Positions 51,594 through 60,909 of a DNA stretch of 64,000 nucleotides are shown here, piece by piece. Each line of letters begins with the position of its first letter. The first letter of the stretch is position 1. Origin of the DNA: Streptomyces sp. NRRL F-2580 (GTDB lineage: Bacteria > Actinomycetota > Actinomycetes > Streptomycetales > Streptomycetaceae). The translations under genes were made by a program, and so were the position numbers. Under the pieces are notes generated by a model. The model had not been told where the DNA came from. It was given only the letters and a program-made list of their open reading frames with translations, and searched no databases. The stretch is from contig NZ_JOIR01000002.1 of the NCBI RefSeq assembly GCF_000720115.1, forward strand, positions 232,293 through 296,292. The letters are read 5' to 3'.

Positions 51594-52637
51594 ATGCATG
51601 TGCCCGACGGTTTCATCAATGCACCCGTCTCGGTGGCCGCCGGAGTGGCGGCCGGAGCCGCGGTCGCCCTCAGCCTCCGCGGCGCCCGCCGCGAGCTCGA
51701 CGAGCGGACCGCCCCGCTGGCCGGCCTCGTCGCCGCCTTCATCTTCGCCGTGCAGATGCTGAACTTCCCGGTCGCCGCCGGCACCAGCGGCCACCTGCTG
51801 GGCGGGGCCCTCGCCGCGATACTCGTCGGCCCCTACACCGGTGTGCTGTGCGAGTCCGTCGTCCTGCTCATGCAGGGCATCCTCTTCGCCGACGGCGGGC
51901 TGACCGCCCTGGGCGTGAACATCACCGTCATGGGCGTCGTCACCGTCGTCGTCGCCTACGCGATCTTCCGCGGGCTGCTCGGGATCCTGCCGCCCACCCG
52001 CCGCTCCGTCACCGCGGCCGCCTTCGTGGGAGCCCTGCTCTCGGTGCCCGCCGCGGCCGCCGCCTTCACCGCCGTCTACGCGATCGGCGGCACCACCGAC
52101 GTGGCCATCGGCAAGGTGTTCACCGCCATGGTCGGCGTGCACGTGCTCATCGGCATCGGCGAGGCCGCCATCACCGCCGCGACCGTGGGCGCCGTGATCG
52201 CCGTACGGCCCGACCTGGTCCACGGGGCCCGCGGGCTGACCGCGCCGCTGAAGCTGCGCGTCGACGGCGAGCTCGTCGACGCACCCGCGGCCGCCGCCCC
52301 GGTGGCCGCCCGCTCCACCGGGAAGGTGTGGGCGACCGGCCTGGTCACCGCGCTCGTCCTCGCCGGGTTCGTCTCCTACTACGCCTCCGCCAGCCCCGAC
52401 GGCCTGGAGAAGGTCGCCGCCGACAAGGGCATCGACGCGAAGGTCGAGGACCACGCCGCCGCCGACTCCCCGCTCGCCGACTACGGCGTCAAGAACGTCG
52501 ACGACGCCCGCCTGTCCGGCGGCCTCGCCGGGGTCATCGGCGTCGGCGTGACCGTCGTCGCCGGCACCGGGATCTTCTGGGCCGTGCGCCGCCGCCGCAC
52601 CGGAGAGCTGACCGCCACCTCCGTCTCGGCGGGCTGA
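51594..52637 (+). CDS. cbiM: ECF transporter substrate-binding protein CbiM/NikM fused to a CbiN/NikN-like part
   Basis: A 347-residue membrane protein. The start MHVPDGFINAPVSVAAGVAA has the N-terminal His that binds Co2+/Ni2+ in CbiM/NikM. Six to seven helices follow (QMLNFPVAAGTSGHLLGGAL, GILFADGGLTALGVNI, VHVLIGIGEAAITA). The last 110 residues carry two more helices around ADSPLADYGVKNVDDARLSG, the PDGLE-type CbiN/NikN part. ATG 51594, GGAG upstream. A Nur-box-like site precedes it and no cobalamin riboswitch is visible, so nickel is the likely cargo. Confidence 0.92.
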   Translation: MHVPDGFINAPVSVAAGVAAGAAVALSLRGARRELDERTAPLAGLVAAFIFAVQMLNFPVAAGTSGHLLGGALAAILVGPYTGVLCESVVLLMQGILFADGGLTALGVNITVMGVVTVVVAYAIFRGLLGILPPTRRSVTAAAFVGALLSVPAAAAAFTAVYAIGGTTDVAIGKVFTAMVGVHVLIGIGEAAITAATVGAVIAVRPDLVHGARGLTAPLKLRVDGELVDAPAAAAPVAARSTGKVWATGLVTALVLAGFVSYYASASPDGLEKVAADKGIDAKVEDHAAADSPLADYGVKNVDDARLSGGLAGVIGVGVTVVAGTGIFWAVRRRRTGELTATSVSAG

Positions 52638-52638
52638 C

Positions 52639-53387
52639 ATGGGAGCCGGCCACGCCCACAAGCTCTACCGGCACGGGCACACGCCGGTGCACGACCTGCC
52701 CCCGCACTGCAAGCTCGCCGCGACCTTCGCCTTCGTCGTGGTCGTCGTGTCCACACCGCGGGAGGCGGTATGGGCCTTCGGCCTGTACGCCGCCCTCATC
52801 GCGGCGGCCGCGGCCGTGGCCCGGATCCCGGCCGGCTTCCTGCTGCGCAGGCTGCTGATCGAGGTCCCGTTCGTCGCCTTCGCCGTGCTCATGCCCTTCG
52901 TCGCCGAGGGCGAGCGGGTGGAGGTGCTCGGCATGTCGCTGAGCGTCTCCGGCCTGTGGGGCGCCTGGAACGTCCTCGCCAAGGGCACGCTCGGGGTGGC
53001 CGCCTCCGTCCTGCTGGCCTCCACGACCGAGCTGCGGGCCCTGCTGCTGGGCCTCCAGCGGCTGAAGCTGCCGCCCCTGCTCGTCCAGATCGCCTCCTTC
53101 ATGATCCGCTACGGCGACGTGGTCACCGACGAGCTGCGCCGGATGTCGATCGCCCGCCGCTCACGCGGGTTCGAGGCCAGCGGGATCCGGCACTGGGGGG
53201 TGCTGGCCAAGACCGCCGGAGCACTGTTCATCCGCTCCTACGAGCGCGGCGAGCGGGTCTACCTCGCGATGGTCAGCCGCGGCTACGCCGGCTCGATGCC
53301 GGTGATCGACGAGGTCTCGGCCTCGCGCGCCCAGTGGGCGTACGCGGCCGTGCTCCCGGTGACGGCCCTCGCCGTCTGTCTGATGGG

Positions 53388-53400
<13 letters not shown>
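52639..53400 (+). CDS. cbiQ: ECF transporter T component CbiQ/NikQ
   Basis: A 253-residue membrane protein. The coupling helices carry RMSIARRSRGFEAS and YERGERVYLAMVSRGY, the two Ala-Arg-Gly-type motifs that dock on the ATPase. The membrane part begins CKLAATFAFVVVVVSTPREA. It begins two bases after the CbiM stop and overlaps the ATPase gene, so all three are one operon. Confidence 0.92.
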
Positions 53401-54149
<749 letters not shown>

Positions 54150-54171
54150 GCCCCGGTCGCCGGTTGTTGAA

Positions 54172-55335
54172 GTGCTCGTGGAGATCCAGGGTGTGGTGGC
54201 GGAGGGCTTCGAGCCCGTCCGGGACGCGTTCGTACGCAATTTCGAGGTGCTCGGCGACCGCGGCGCGGCCGTCGCCGTCTACCGCGACGGCCGCAAGGTC
54301 GTCGACCTGTGGGGCGGCACCAAGGACGCCGACGGCACCGAACCCTGGACCGGGGACACCGCGCAGATAGTCCGCTCCGCGACCAAGGGCGTGGCCGCCG
54401 CCGTACCGCTGCTGCTGCACCAGCGCGGGCTGCTCGACCTGGACGCGCCGGTGGGCTCGTACTGGCCGGAGTTCAAGACGGGCGACAAGGAGCGGATCCT
54501 GGTCCGCGACCTGCTCGCGCACCGGGCCGGCGTCCCGGTGATCGACCGCGGGCTGACCGCCGCCGAGGCCGCGGACGGAGTGTCCGGGGCGCACGCCATC
54601 GCCGCGCAGCGGCCGTTCTGGGAGCCGGGCACCGAGCACGGCTACCACGCGCAGACCTACAGCTGGCTGCTGTCCGAGCTGGTGCTGCGGGTGACCGGCC
54701 GCACGCTGGGCGCCGTACTGGCGGAGGAGATGACCGAGCCGCTCGGCCTCGACTTCTGGATCGGACTGCCGGAGGCAGAGGCGCACCGGGTGGGCCGGGT
54801 GGCCCCGGTCGACCCGCCGGAAAGCGCGGGCATGCTCAGGACCCGGCCGCGCAGAAACGTCTCCGAGGCCTACGCCGACCCGGACTCCCTCACCCGCCGC
54901 GCCTTCCGCGCCATCGACCCGCTGCCCGACGAGAACGACCCCGCCTACCGGGCCGCCGAACTGCCCGCCTCGAACGGCATCGGCACGGCCCGCGCCCTGG
55001 CCCGCTTCTACGGGGCCACGATCGGTGTGGTCGAGGACGGCGCGCGGATCTTCACCCCGGCCACCACCGCGCTGGCCGGCCGCGAGCTCTCCTCGGGCCC
55101 GGACCGGGTGCTCGTCGTGAACACCCGCTTCGGCCCCGGATACATGCTGCACGGCCCCGCCTCGCCGCTGCTTTCCCCGGCCTCCTTCGGGCACCCCGGC
55201 CGCGGCGGCTCCCTGGCCTTCGCGGACCCGGACGCCGGCATCGGCTTCGGCTACGTCACCAACGCCCTGGCCAAGTCGGTCACCGCCGACCCGCGCGCCC
55301 AGGCCCTGGTCCGGGCCCTGCGCTCAGCCCTCTGA
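54172..55335 (+). CDS. Serine hydrolase, class C beta-lactamase-like
   Basis: A 387-residue beta-lactamase-fold enzyme (EstB/LACTB-like) without signal peptide. The nucleophile SxxK is in IVRSATKGVAAAV, the Tyr motif region near YHAQTYSWLLSELV, and the third motif HPGRGGSLAFADPD. These are esterases or peptidases as often as lactamases; the cytoplasmic location suggests esterase or amidase. GTG 54172 follows the ABC gene by 22 bases with a weak site. It overlaps the end of the convergent YbaK gene by 12 bases. Confidence 0.9.
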   Translation: MLVEIQGVVAEGFEPVRDAFVRNFEVLGDRGAAVAVYRDGRKVVDLWGGTKDADGTEPWTGDTAQIVRSATKGVAAAVPLLLHQRGLLDLDAPVGSYWPEFKTGDKERILVRDLLAHRAGVPVIDRGLTAAEAADGVSGAHAIAAQRPFWEPGTEHGYHAQTYSWLLSELVLRVTGRTLGAVLAEEMTEPLGLDFWIGLPEAEAHRVGRVAPVDPPESAGMLRTRPRRNVSEAYADPDSLTRRAFRAIDPLPDENDPAYRAAELPASNGIGTARALARFYGATIGVVEDGARIFTPATTALAGRELSSGPDRVLVVNTRFGPGYMLHGPASPLLSPASFGHPGRGGSLAFADPDAGIGFGYVTNALAKSVTADPRAQALVRALRSAL

Positions 55336-55818
55336 CGGCTCCGACGGCCGCTCGCGTACATCGGCCACGGTGGCCCCGGCATGCCGGACGAGCTCGCCGG
55401 GAGCCATCGGGAACACCGTGTGCGGGGTCCCGGCCGCGGCCCAGACCGTGTGGTGGGCCAGCAGCGAGCGGTCGGCCAGCACCCGGGTGCGCGTACGGTG
55501 CCCGAAGGGCGGCACCCCGCCGATGGCGTAACCGGTGGTCTCCCGGACCACGGCCGCGTCCGCCCGGGTCACCCGGGCCGCGCCCAGCTCGCGGCCGACC
55601 GCCGCGACGTCCACGCGGGAGGCCCCGTCCATCAGGACCAGGACGGGGACGCCGTCCGCCGCGAAGATCAGCGACTTGACGATCTGGCCGAGCTCGCAGC
55701 CGATCGCGGCCGCGGCCTCGGCGGCGGTCCGGGTGGCCTCCGGGAAGGCCCGTACCTCGGCGTCGATGCCGAGGGCGGCCAGTGCCTCGGCGAAACGGGG
55801 GTGCGCGGTGGTCGTCAT
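55324..55818 (-). CDS. YbaK/EbsC-type aminoacyl-tRNA deacylase
   Basis: A 164-residue YbaK-fold protein. Family residues lie in CELGQIVKSLIFAADGVPVL (active-site Lys), AAVGRELGAARVTRADAAVV, TTGYAIGGVPPFGH and LLAHHTVWAAAGTPHTVFPM. Such enzymes clear misacylated tRNAs, e.g. Cys-tRNA(Pro). ATG 55818. Confidence 0.9.
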   Translation of the reverse strand: MTTTAHPRFAEALAALGIDAEVRAFPEATRTAAEAAAAIGCELGQIVKSLIFAADGVPVLVLMDGASRVDVAAVGRELGAARVTRADAAVVRETTGYAIGGVPPFGHRTRTRVLADRSLLAHHTVWAAAGTPHTVFPMAPGELVRHAGATVADVRERPSEPSEG

Positions 55819-55890
55819 GCCCGGACGCTAGCGCCCGCCGCGGGGAGGCGTCATCCCACTTTCACCCCGCGGACACCCCACCCGACGTGG

Positions 55891-56158
55891 GCGGTCAGCC
55901 GGCCTTCAGGACCTGCGGCCGACGGTCAGTCGGCCTTCAGGACCTGCGCGACGATCGGCCCGGCCGTGCCCTGTTCTTGACGCGGCTCTCGCACTGCTCG
56001 GCGCCGGGGCGCCGCGCAGGCTTCGGGCCGCTGCGCCGGACTCCGTCCGTCGGCCGGGGAGCCGGCGGCCCGCAGGCTGCCGGCGGTCAGCCGGCCTTCA
56101 GGACCTGCGGCCGGCGGTCAGTCGGCCTTCAGGACCTGCGCGACGATCGGCCCGGCCG
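55891..56158 (-). repeat. Duplicated 3' end of the penicillin-binding protein gene
   Basis: About 76 bases at 56083-56158, spanning the true end of the penicillin-binding protein gene, recur almost exactly at 55891-55966, 192 bases downstream. Each copy contains two short copies of the terminal codons (GCCTTCAGGACCTGCG on the plus strand). Four relics of the C-terminus QVLKA are therefore present in the 299-base gap 55819-56117, which otherwise holds no gene. Confidence 0.85.
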
Positions 56159-57743
56159 CGTCGCCGCCGTGGCCGCCGCCCTCGACCATCGCGGCCGCGG
56201 CCACGTCGCCGCTGTAGCCCGTGAACCAGCTGTCCGGGTTGCCGGCGCCGTCGACCTCCGCCGAGCCCGTCTTCGCGCCCTTGTCGCCGCCCACCGACCG
56301 CATGACCTTCTCGGCCGTGCCGGCGGTCGCCGTCTGCCGCATCATCGCGACCAGCTGCTGCTGCACCGAGGGCTTCATCCGCCGCTCCGCCGTCGCGATC
56401 TTCCGCCCGTCGAGCTCCGGCGAGACCAGCAGCGGCTGGCGGAACACGCCGGTGCGCGCGGTCGCGGTGACGGACGCGATGTTCAGCGGGTTCATGGTGA
56501 TCTTGCCCTGCCCGATGTACCCGGCGGCCTCCTCCGCGCCCGTCGCCGTCGGGACCGTGCCGTCGACGGACTGGATGCCCGTCCTCCAGTCCAGGTCGAT
56601 GCCGAAGACCTGGTTGGCCTCCTTCGAGAGCGCCGCGTCGTCGTGCACCTGCGCGACCGGCTTGATGAAGGCGGTGTTGCAGGACTTGGCGAAGCTCGTC
56701 GCGAAGTTCGCGCCCGGCAGCTCGAAGTTGTCCAGGTTGTGGAAGGTGCGCCCGCCCCAGCGCACGTCCTTCGTGCACTGCGCCGGCTTGTCGGCCGCGA
56801 CCAGTCCGCGGTCGATCAGCATGGCGGCCGTCACGATCTTCATCGTGGAGCCGGGAGCCCTGGCACCCCGCATCGCCGCGTTGAAACCGTCCGTGCGGTG
56901 GTTGGCGACGGCCAGGATGTGCCCGTTGCTCGGCTGGACGGCGACCACCGAGGCCTCCGGGTACTTGGCGACCGCCTGCTCGGCCGCCGCCTGCACCTTC
57001 GCGTCCAGGTACGTCTTGAGGGTGCTCGGCTCGCCTTCGACCAGGGTCAGCAGGGTCCGCTTGGGGGACTCCTTGAGGGCCGGCTCGATCCACACCTCCG
57101 CGCCCGGCCGGCCGCCCGTCTTGCCGCCGTAGTTCTGGCGCAGCTCGTCGAGGACCTGCCGCAGCGAGGGGTACTTCTCCGGGGTCAGCTCCTCGCCGTT
57201 GCGGTCGACGGCCCTGACCGGCGGGTTCGCCGCCGCGCCCGCGCGCAGCCTCTCGTCCTTCTGGAGCTGCGGGTGGATCACCGACGGCTGCCAGTCGACC
57301 AGCGGCTTCCCGCTGGTCACCCCGCGCACCACCGTCAGCTGGGAGTCGTAGGCCAGCGGCTTGGTGGTGCCCTCGTACGTGATCTCGGCCTCGACCTTGA
57401 AGGGGACGGTGGTGCCGTTCGGCGGGCCGGGGGTGATCACGGCCTTGGAGACGTACGCCTTGGTCCTGAAGTCGCCGACGGCGGTCTGCGCGGCCGCGGC
57501 ATTGTTCGTCAGCTCGGCGGCCACCCGCTCGTCTCCGGCGGCCCACGCGGCCAGGAAGGCCTTTGCGGTCGCGGCGGTCTCCTTCGCGCCTACGGGTCCG
57601 CTGCCCTTCTCGGCCTGGACGGAGATGTCGCCGTCCTTTGCCTCGCCGCTGTCCCCGACCAGGGCGTACACCCCGTATCCGGCGCCGCCGAGCATCGCGA
57701 GGAACACCCCGCCGATGATGGCGCCCTTGGCTGCCCCGTTCAC
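56118..57743 (-). CDS. Class B penicillin-binding protein (transpeptidase)
   Basis: A 541-residue PBP. One N-terminal helix (GAIIGGVFLAMLGGAGYGVY), a MecA-type NTF2-like domain (AKAFLAAWAAGDERVAAELT), a dimerisation part, then the transpeptidase: SxxK in APGSTMKIVTAAM, SxN in FAKSCNTAFIKP and KTG in GAKTGSAEVDGAG. It crosslinks peptidoglycan. GTG 57743 follows GGAGGGG. The very 3' end is duplicated downstream. It is divergent from the cyclotransferase-like gene. Confidence 0.94.
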   Translation of the reverse strand: MNGAAKGAIIGGVFLAMLGGAGYGVYALVGDSGEAKDGDISVQAEKGSGPVGAKETAATAKAFLAAWAAGDERVAAELTNNAAAAQTAVGDFRTKAYVSKAVITPGPPNGTTVPFKVEAEITYEGTTKPLAYDSQLTVVRGVTSGKPLVDWQPSVIHPQLQKDERLRAGAAANPPVRAVDRNGEELTPEKYPSLRQVLDELRQNYGGKTGGRPGAEVWIEPALKESPKRTLLTLVEGEPSTLKTYLDAKVQAAAEQAVAKYPEASVVAVQPSNGHILAVANHRTDGFNAAMRGARAPGSTMKIVTAAMLIDRGLVAADKPAQCTKDVRWGGRTFHNLDNFELPGANFATSFAKSCNTAFIKPVAQVHDDAALSKEANQVFGIDLDWRTGIQSVDGTVPTATGAEEAAGYIGQGKITMNPLNIASVTATARTGVFRQPLLVSPELDGRKIATAERRMKPSVQQQLVAMMRQTATAGTAEKVMRSVGGDKGAKTGSAEVDGAGNPDSWFTGYSGDVAAAAMVEGGGHGGDAAGPIVAQVLKAD

Positions 57744-57773
57744 TGCGTCCCCTCCCCAGGAGCCACGGCTCTC

Positions 57774-57785
57774 TGAACATGTTCA
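57774..57785. promoter_or_regulatory. Perfect 12-base palindrome
   Basis: TGAACATGTTCA is a perfect palindrome 31 bases upstream of the penicillin-binding protein start, in the divergent region with the cyclotransferase-like gene. It is a candidate operator; the binding protein is unknown. Confidence 0.35.
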
Positions 57786-57883
57786 AAGAACCCTTGGTGT
57801 GGACCCTACGCTGCGGAGCGAATCGTTCCGGGCGTTGTTACCGGACCGGAACATCGCGACTGCGAAGACCGTTGTACGAACTG

Positions 57884-58555
57884 ATGACCACGACGAGGCC
57901 CACGGCAGTGAAGGCGCTCCGCATCGGCGGACCGCCTCCCGAGCGGATCTGGTACACCTCCTACGGCTCGAACATGCACCGCGGCCGGCTGGCCTGCTAC
58001 CTCGCCGGGGGCACCCCCGCGGGCGGCGCCCGCCGCCAGCCCGGCTGCCGCGACCCCCGCGCGCCGGCCCGCTCGGTGGCCGTGGAACTGCCCGGAAGTC
58101 TGTACTTCGCCACCGAGTCCCCGGTGTGGACGGGCGGCCGCGGGTTCTACGACCCGACGGCGCCGGGCCGCACCCGCGGACGGGCCCACCTGGTCACCGC
58201 CCAGCAGTTCACCGACATCGCCGCCCAGGAGATGTACCGGGAGCCCGGCGCCGACGCCGACGTCGACCTCACCCGCGTCCTGCGCACCGGACGCGACGAG
58301 CTGGGACCCGGCCGGTACGAGACGCTGATCTGCTCCGGCGCCCTGGACGGCATCCCGGTGCTGACCTTCACCGCGCCCTGGGCCATGCACGAGGTGGAGT
58401 GGGTCAGCCCCGCCGCCGCGTACGTCGCGCACCTGGCGGCCGGGCTGCTGGAGTCCGGGTCCTGGGACGCCCGCTCCGTCGCCGACTACCTCGCCCGCTG
58501 CCCCGGCGCGGCCGGCCGCTGGAGCGCGGACCGGATCGCAGGCCTCCTGACCTGA
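57884..58555 (+). CDS. Gamma-glutamylcyclotransferase-like fold protein
   Basis: A 223-residue protein. Near the N-terminus it has IWYTSYGSNMHRGRLACYLA, matching the YGSN substrate loop of the cyclotransferase-like fold, with a Glu in YFATESPVWTGGRGFYDP. Homologues are often labelled histone deacetylase in databases, which nothing in the sequence supports. ATG 57884 gives a compact protein; frames upstream are not family-like. Substrate unknown. Confidence 0.78.
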   Translation: MTTTRPTAVKALRIGGPPPERIWYTSYGSNMHRGRLACYLAGGTPAGGARRQPGCRDPRAPARSVAVELPGSLYFATESPVWTGGRGFYDPTAPGRTRGRAHLVTAQQFTDIAAQEMYREPGADADVDLTRVLRTGRDELGPGRYETLICSGALDGIPVLTFTAPWAMHEVEWVSPAAAYVAHLAAGLLESGSWDARSVADYLARCPGAAGRWSADRIAGLLT

Positions 58556-58715
58556 CGTGCGCGCCCCGGGGCCGTGCTCTAGCGTCGAAAGGGCGAGGGG
58601 GACCGCAGCGTCGAGTACGGTCGCCCCTTCGAGTGCCCGCTCTTCGTCTTCGCCCCCGCCCGTGGTCCGGCGCACCCGCCGATCGCGGGACCGACCGAGA
58701 GAGCAGGTGCAGCGC

Positions 58716-58982
58716 ATGCGTCCGTCCGCCCGTATCCCCGGCGTCCTCGCCGGCCTCGCCCTCGCCGTCGGCGGCGCCGTCTTCGTCGCCCCAGCCGCCC
58801 ACGCGGACAGCAAGGCCTGCGAGCAGTCCCTCCAGCAGCACAAGGTACAGGTCACGGACGATGTCCGGCAGGCCTGCTACGAGGGTCAGATCGGCAACCA
58901 GACCAGCTGCAGCGCCAGTCTCACCGAGGCCGGCGTTTCCAAGGAGGACGCGGCCAGCGCTTGCCAGGTCGCCCCGAAGTAG
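58716..58982 (+). CDS. Small secreted Cys-containing protein
   Basis: An 88-residue protein. The signal peptide is MRPSARIPGVLAGLALAVGG through APAAHA. The mature 57 residues contain four cysteines (KACEQSLQQHKVQ, QACYEGQIGN, TSCSASLTEAG, SACQVAPK), enough for two disulfides. ATG 58716 lies eight bases after AGGTG. A strong terminator follows. Function unknown. Confidence 0.75.
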   Translation: MRPSARIPGVLAGLALAVGGAVFVAPAAHADSKACEQSLQQHKVQVTDDVRQACYEGQIGNQTSCSASLTEAGVSKEDAASACQVAPK

Positions 58983-59001
58983 CACCGAGAAGGCAGCAAC
59001 G

Positions 59002-59039
59002 ACGACGGGCCCGGCACCAGGAGGTGCCGGGCCCGTCGT
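59002..59039. terminator. Bidirectional terminator
   Basis: A perfect 17-bp stem (59002-59018 with 59023-59039), loop AGGA, lies between the small secreted protein gene (58982) and the converging mannosyltransferase gene (59048). Confidence 0.8.
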
Positions 59040-59047
59040 TTCGCCTG

Positions 59048-60820
59048 CTAGACCCAGGTGTCCAGCCACATGCGGCCGCGCCAGGAGTCCATCGGGAGGG
59101 TCTGGCCCGTGTAGATCGGCCAGAAGTAGATGAAGTTCCACACGATCAGCAGGACCAGCACCCCCGCCCCGATGGCGCCCAGTGCCCGTCGGCGCTCGGA
59201 CGAGCCCGCGGGGCCCAGGAGGGCGCCGATCATCATCGCCACCGCCAGGCACAGGTACGGGACGAAGACCACCGCGTAGAAGTAGAAGATCGTCCGCTCC
59301 TGGTAGTTGAACCAGGGCAGCAGACCCGCGCCCACCGCGCACGCGATCGCACCCGCCCGCCAGTCACGGCGGAAGAACCAGCGCCACAGCACGTACAGCA
59401 GCGCGAAGCAGCCCGTCCACCACAGCAGCGGGGTGCCCAGCGCCAGCACCTCGCGGGCGCACTTGCCCGCCTCGGTCGCCGGGCAGCCGTCGGTGCCGGG
59501 CGCGGGGGACTCGTAGAAGTAGGAGACCGGACGGCCCAGGACCAGCCAGCTCCACGGGTTCGACTCGTAGGTGTGCCCCGAGGTCAGCCCGACGTGGAAC
59601 CGGTAGACCTCGGTCTCGTAGTGCCACAGGCTGCGCAGCCACTCCGGCAGGAACGACAGCGCGCTGTGCTGGTCGTTCTTGGCCGCCCAGTCGCGCAGAT
59701 AGCCGCCCTTGCCGTTGTCCGGGCTGAAGATCCAGCCCGACCACGAGGCCACGTAGGTCACGATCGCGACCGGCACGGTGGACACGAAGGCGGGCAGCGC
59801 GTCGCGCCGCATCATCGCCGCGTACGGGGCCCCCGCGCCCGCGGTGCGGCGCGCGGCCGCGTCCCACAGCACGGTGAGGACCCCGAAGAAGGCCAGCACG
59901 ACGAAACCGTTCCACTTCGTGCCCGCGGCCAGGCCCAGGCAGACCCCGGCCAGGATCCGGTACGGCCGCCAGCCCAGCCGCAGCGTCTCGGCGATCTTCA
60001 TGTCGGGCCGTGTCCGGCCCTCCGGATCGACGGGCAGCGCGTCCGCTAGTCTGAGCCGGGCCCGGTCCCGGTCGATGAGCAGCGCCCCGAACGCGGCGAG
60101 CACGAAGAACATCAGCACCAGGTCCAGCAGCGCGGTGCGGCTCATCACCAGGTGCAGACCGTCCACCGCGAGCAGCGCGCCCGCCAGACAGCCCAGGAAC
60201 GTCGAACGGAAGAGGCGCCGCCCGATCCGGCACAGCATCAGCACCGACAGGGTGCCGAGCACGGCGGTCATGAACCGCCAGCCGAAGGGGGTGAAGCCGA
60301 ACATCCACTCGCCGAGCCCGATCACCCATTTGCCCACGGGCGGGTGCACCACGTAGCCCGGGTCCACCGGCAGCGCGACCCCGTCCGGGTTGGCGAGGAT
60401 CGACGAGTCGATGTCCTTGGGCCAGCTCGCCTCGTAGCCCTGCCGGACCGTGGCCCACGCGTCCTTGGCGTAGTACGTCTCGTCGAATATCACCGCCTTC
60501 GGGCTGCCCAGGTGCACGAACCGCAGCACCCCGGCGGCCAGCGCCACCAGCAGCGGCCCCGCCCACCCGACGATGAGCTGCCAGGTCCCCCACACCTCCG
60601 TCGGCAGACCGAAGGTCAGCCACAGCTGCCGGGACGGCCTGGCGTACGGCGGCACCAGCCGGGTGCGGACGTCCGCACGCGGCGACGCGGCGGCGGCCGG
60701 CACGTAGCCGAAGCCGCGCAGCCGGCGCAGCCAGGTGGGCGGCTCTTCTTCGCGCCCCGCCGGCGAGGCGGCAGGGGCGGCCCCGGCGGGGCTGGGCGAC
60801 GGCGTCGCGGTACTGGTCAC
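59048..60820 (-). CDS. pmt: Protein O-mannosyltransferase (Pmt)
   Basis: A 590-residue GT39-type polyprenyl-phosphate-mannose protein mannosyltransferase. The first extracytoplasmic loop carries the catalytic Asp-Glu (VIFDETYYAKDAWATVRQGY). The YVVHPPVGKWVIGLGEWMFG and GLAAGTKWNGFVVLAFFGVL segments are family hallmarks, with about 11 helices in total. It glycosylates exported proteins such as lipoproteins. GTG 60820 follows a short disordered leader region. It corresponds to Rv1002c and is divergent from rsmI. Confidence 0.93.
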   Translation of the reverse strand: MTSTATPSPSPAGAAPAASPAGREEEPPTWLRRLRGFGYVPAAAASPRADVRTRLVPPYARPSRQLWLTFGLPTEVWGTWQLIVGWAGPLLVALAAGVLRFVHLGSPKAVIFDETYYAKDAWATVRQGYEASWPKDIDSSILANPDGVALPVDPGYVVHPPVGKWVIGLGEWMFGFTPFGWRFMTAVLGTLSVLMLCRIGRRLFRSTFLGCLAGALLAVDGLHLVMSRTALLDLVLMFFVLAAFGALLIDRDRARLRLADALPVDPEGRTRPDMKIAETLRLGWRPYRILAGVCLGLAAGTKWNGFVVLAFFGVLTVLWDAAARRTAGAGAPYAAMMRRDALPAFVSTVPVAIVTYVASWSGWIFSPDNGKGGYLRDWAAKNDQHSALSFLPEWLRSLWHYETEVYRFHVGLTSGHTYESNPWSWLVLGRPVSYFYESPAPGTDGCPATEAGKCAREVLALGTPLLWWTGCFALLYVLWRWFFRRDWRAGAIACAVGAGLLPWFNYQERTIFYFYAVVFVPYLCLAVAMMIGALLGPAGSSERRRALGAIGAGVLVLLIVWNFIYFWPIYTGQTLPMDSWRGRMWLDTWV

Positions 60821-60909
60821 CGGCACATCGTAGGGAAGAGAACGGTGTGTGCCCCAGTGGCCGGGGCCTGACGCGGGGCGGCGGGGCGCGGGACTGAGAG
60901 GATGGGCGG

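Noticed and set aside
57774..57785. TGAACATGTTCA as a LexA box
   Set aside because: The Streptomyces/Bacillus LexA box is GAAC-N4-GTTC; here only two bases separate the halves.
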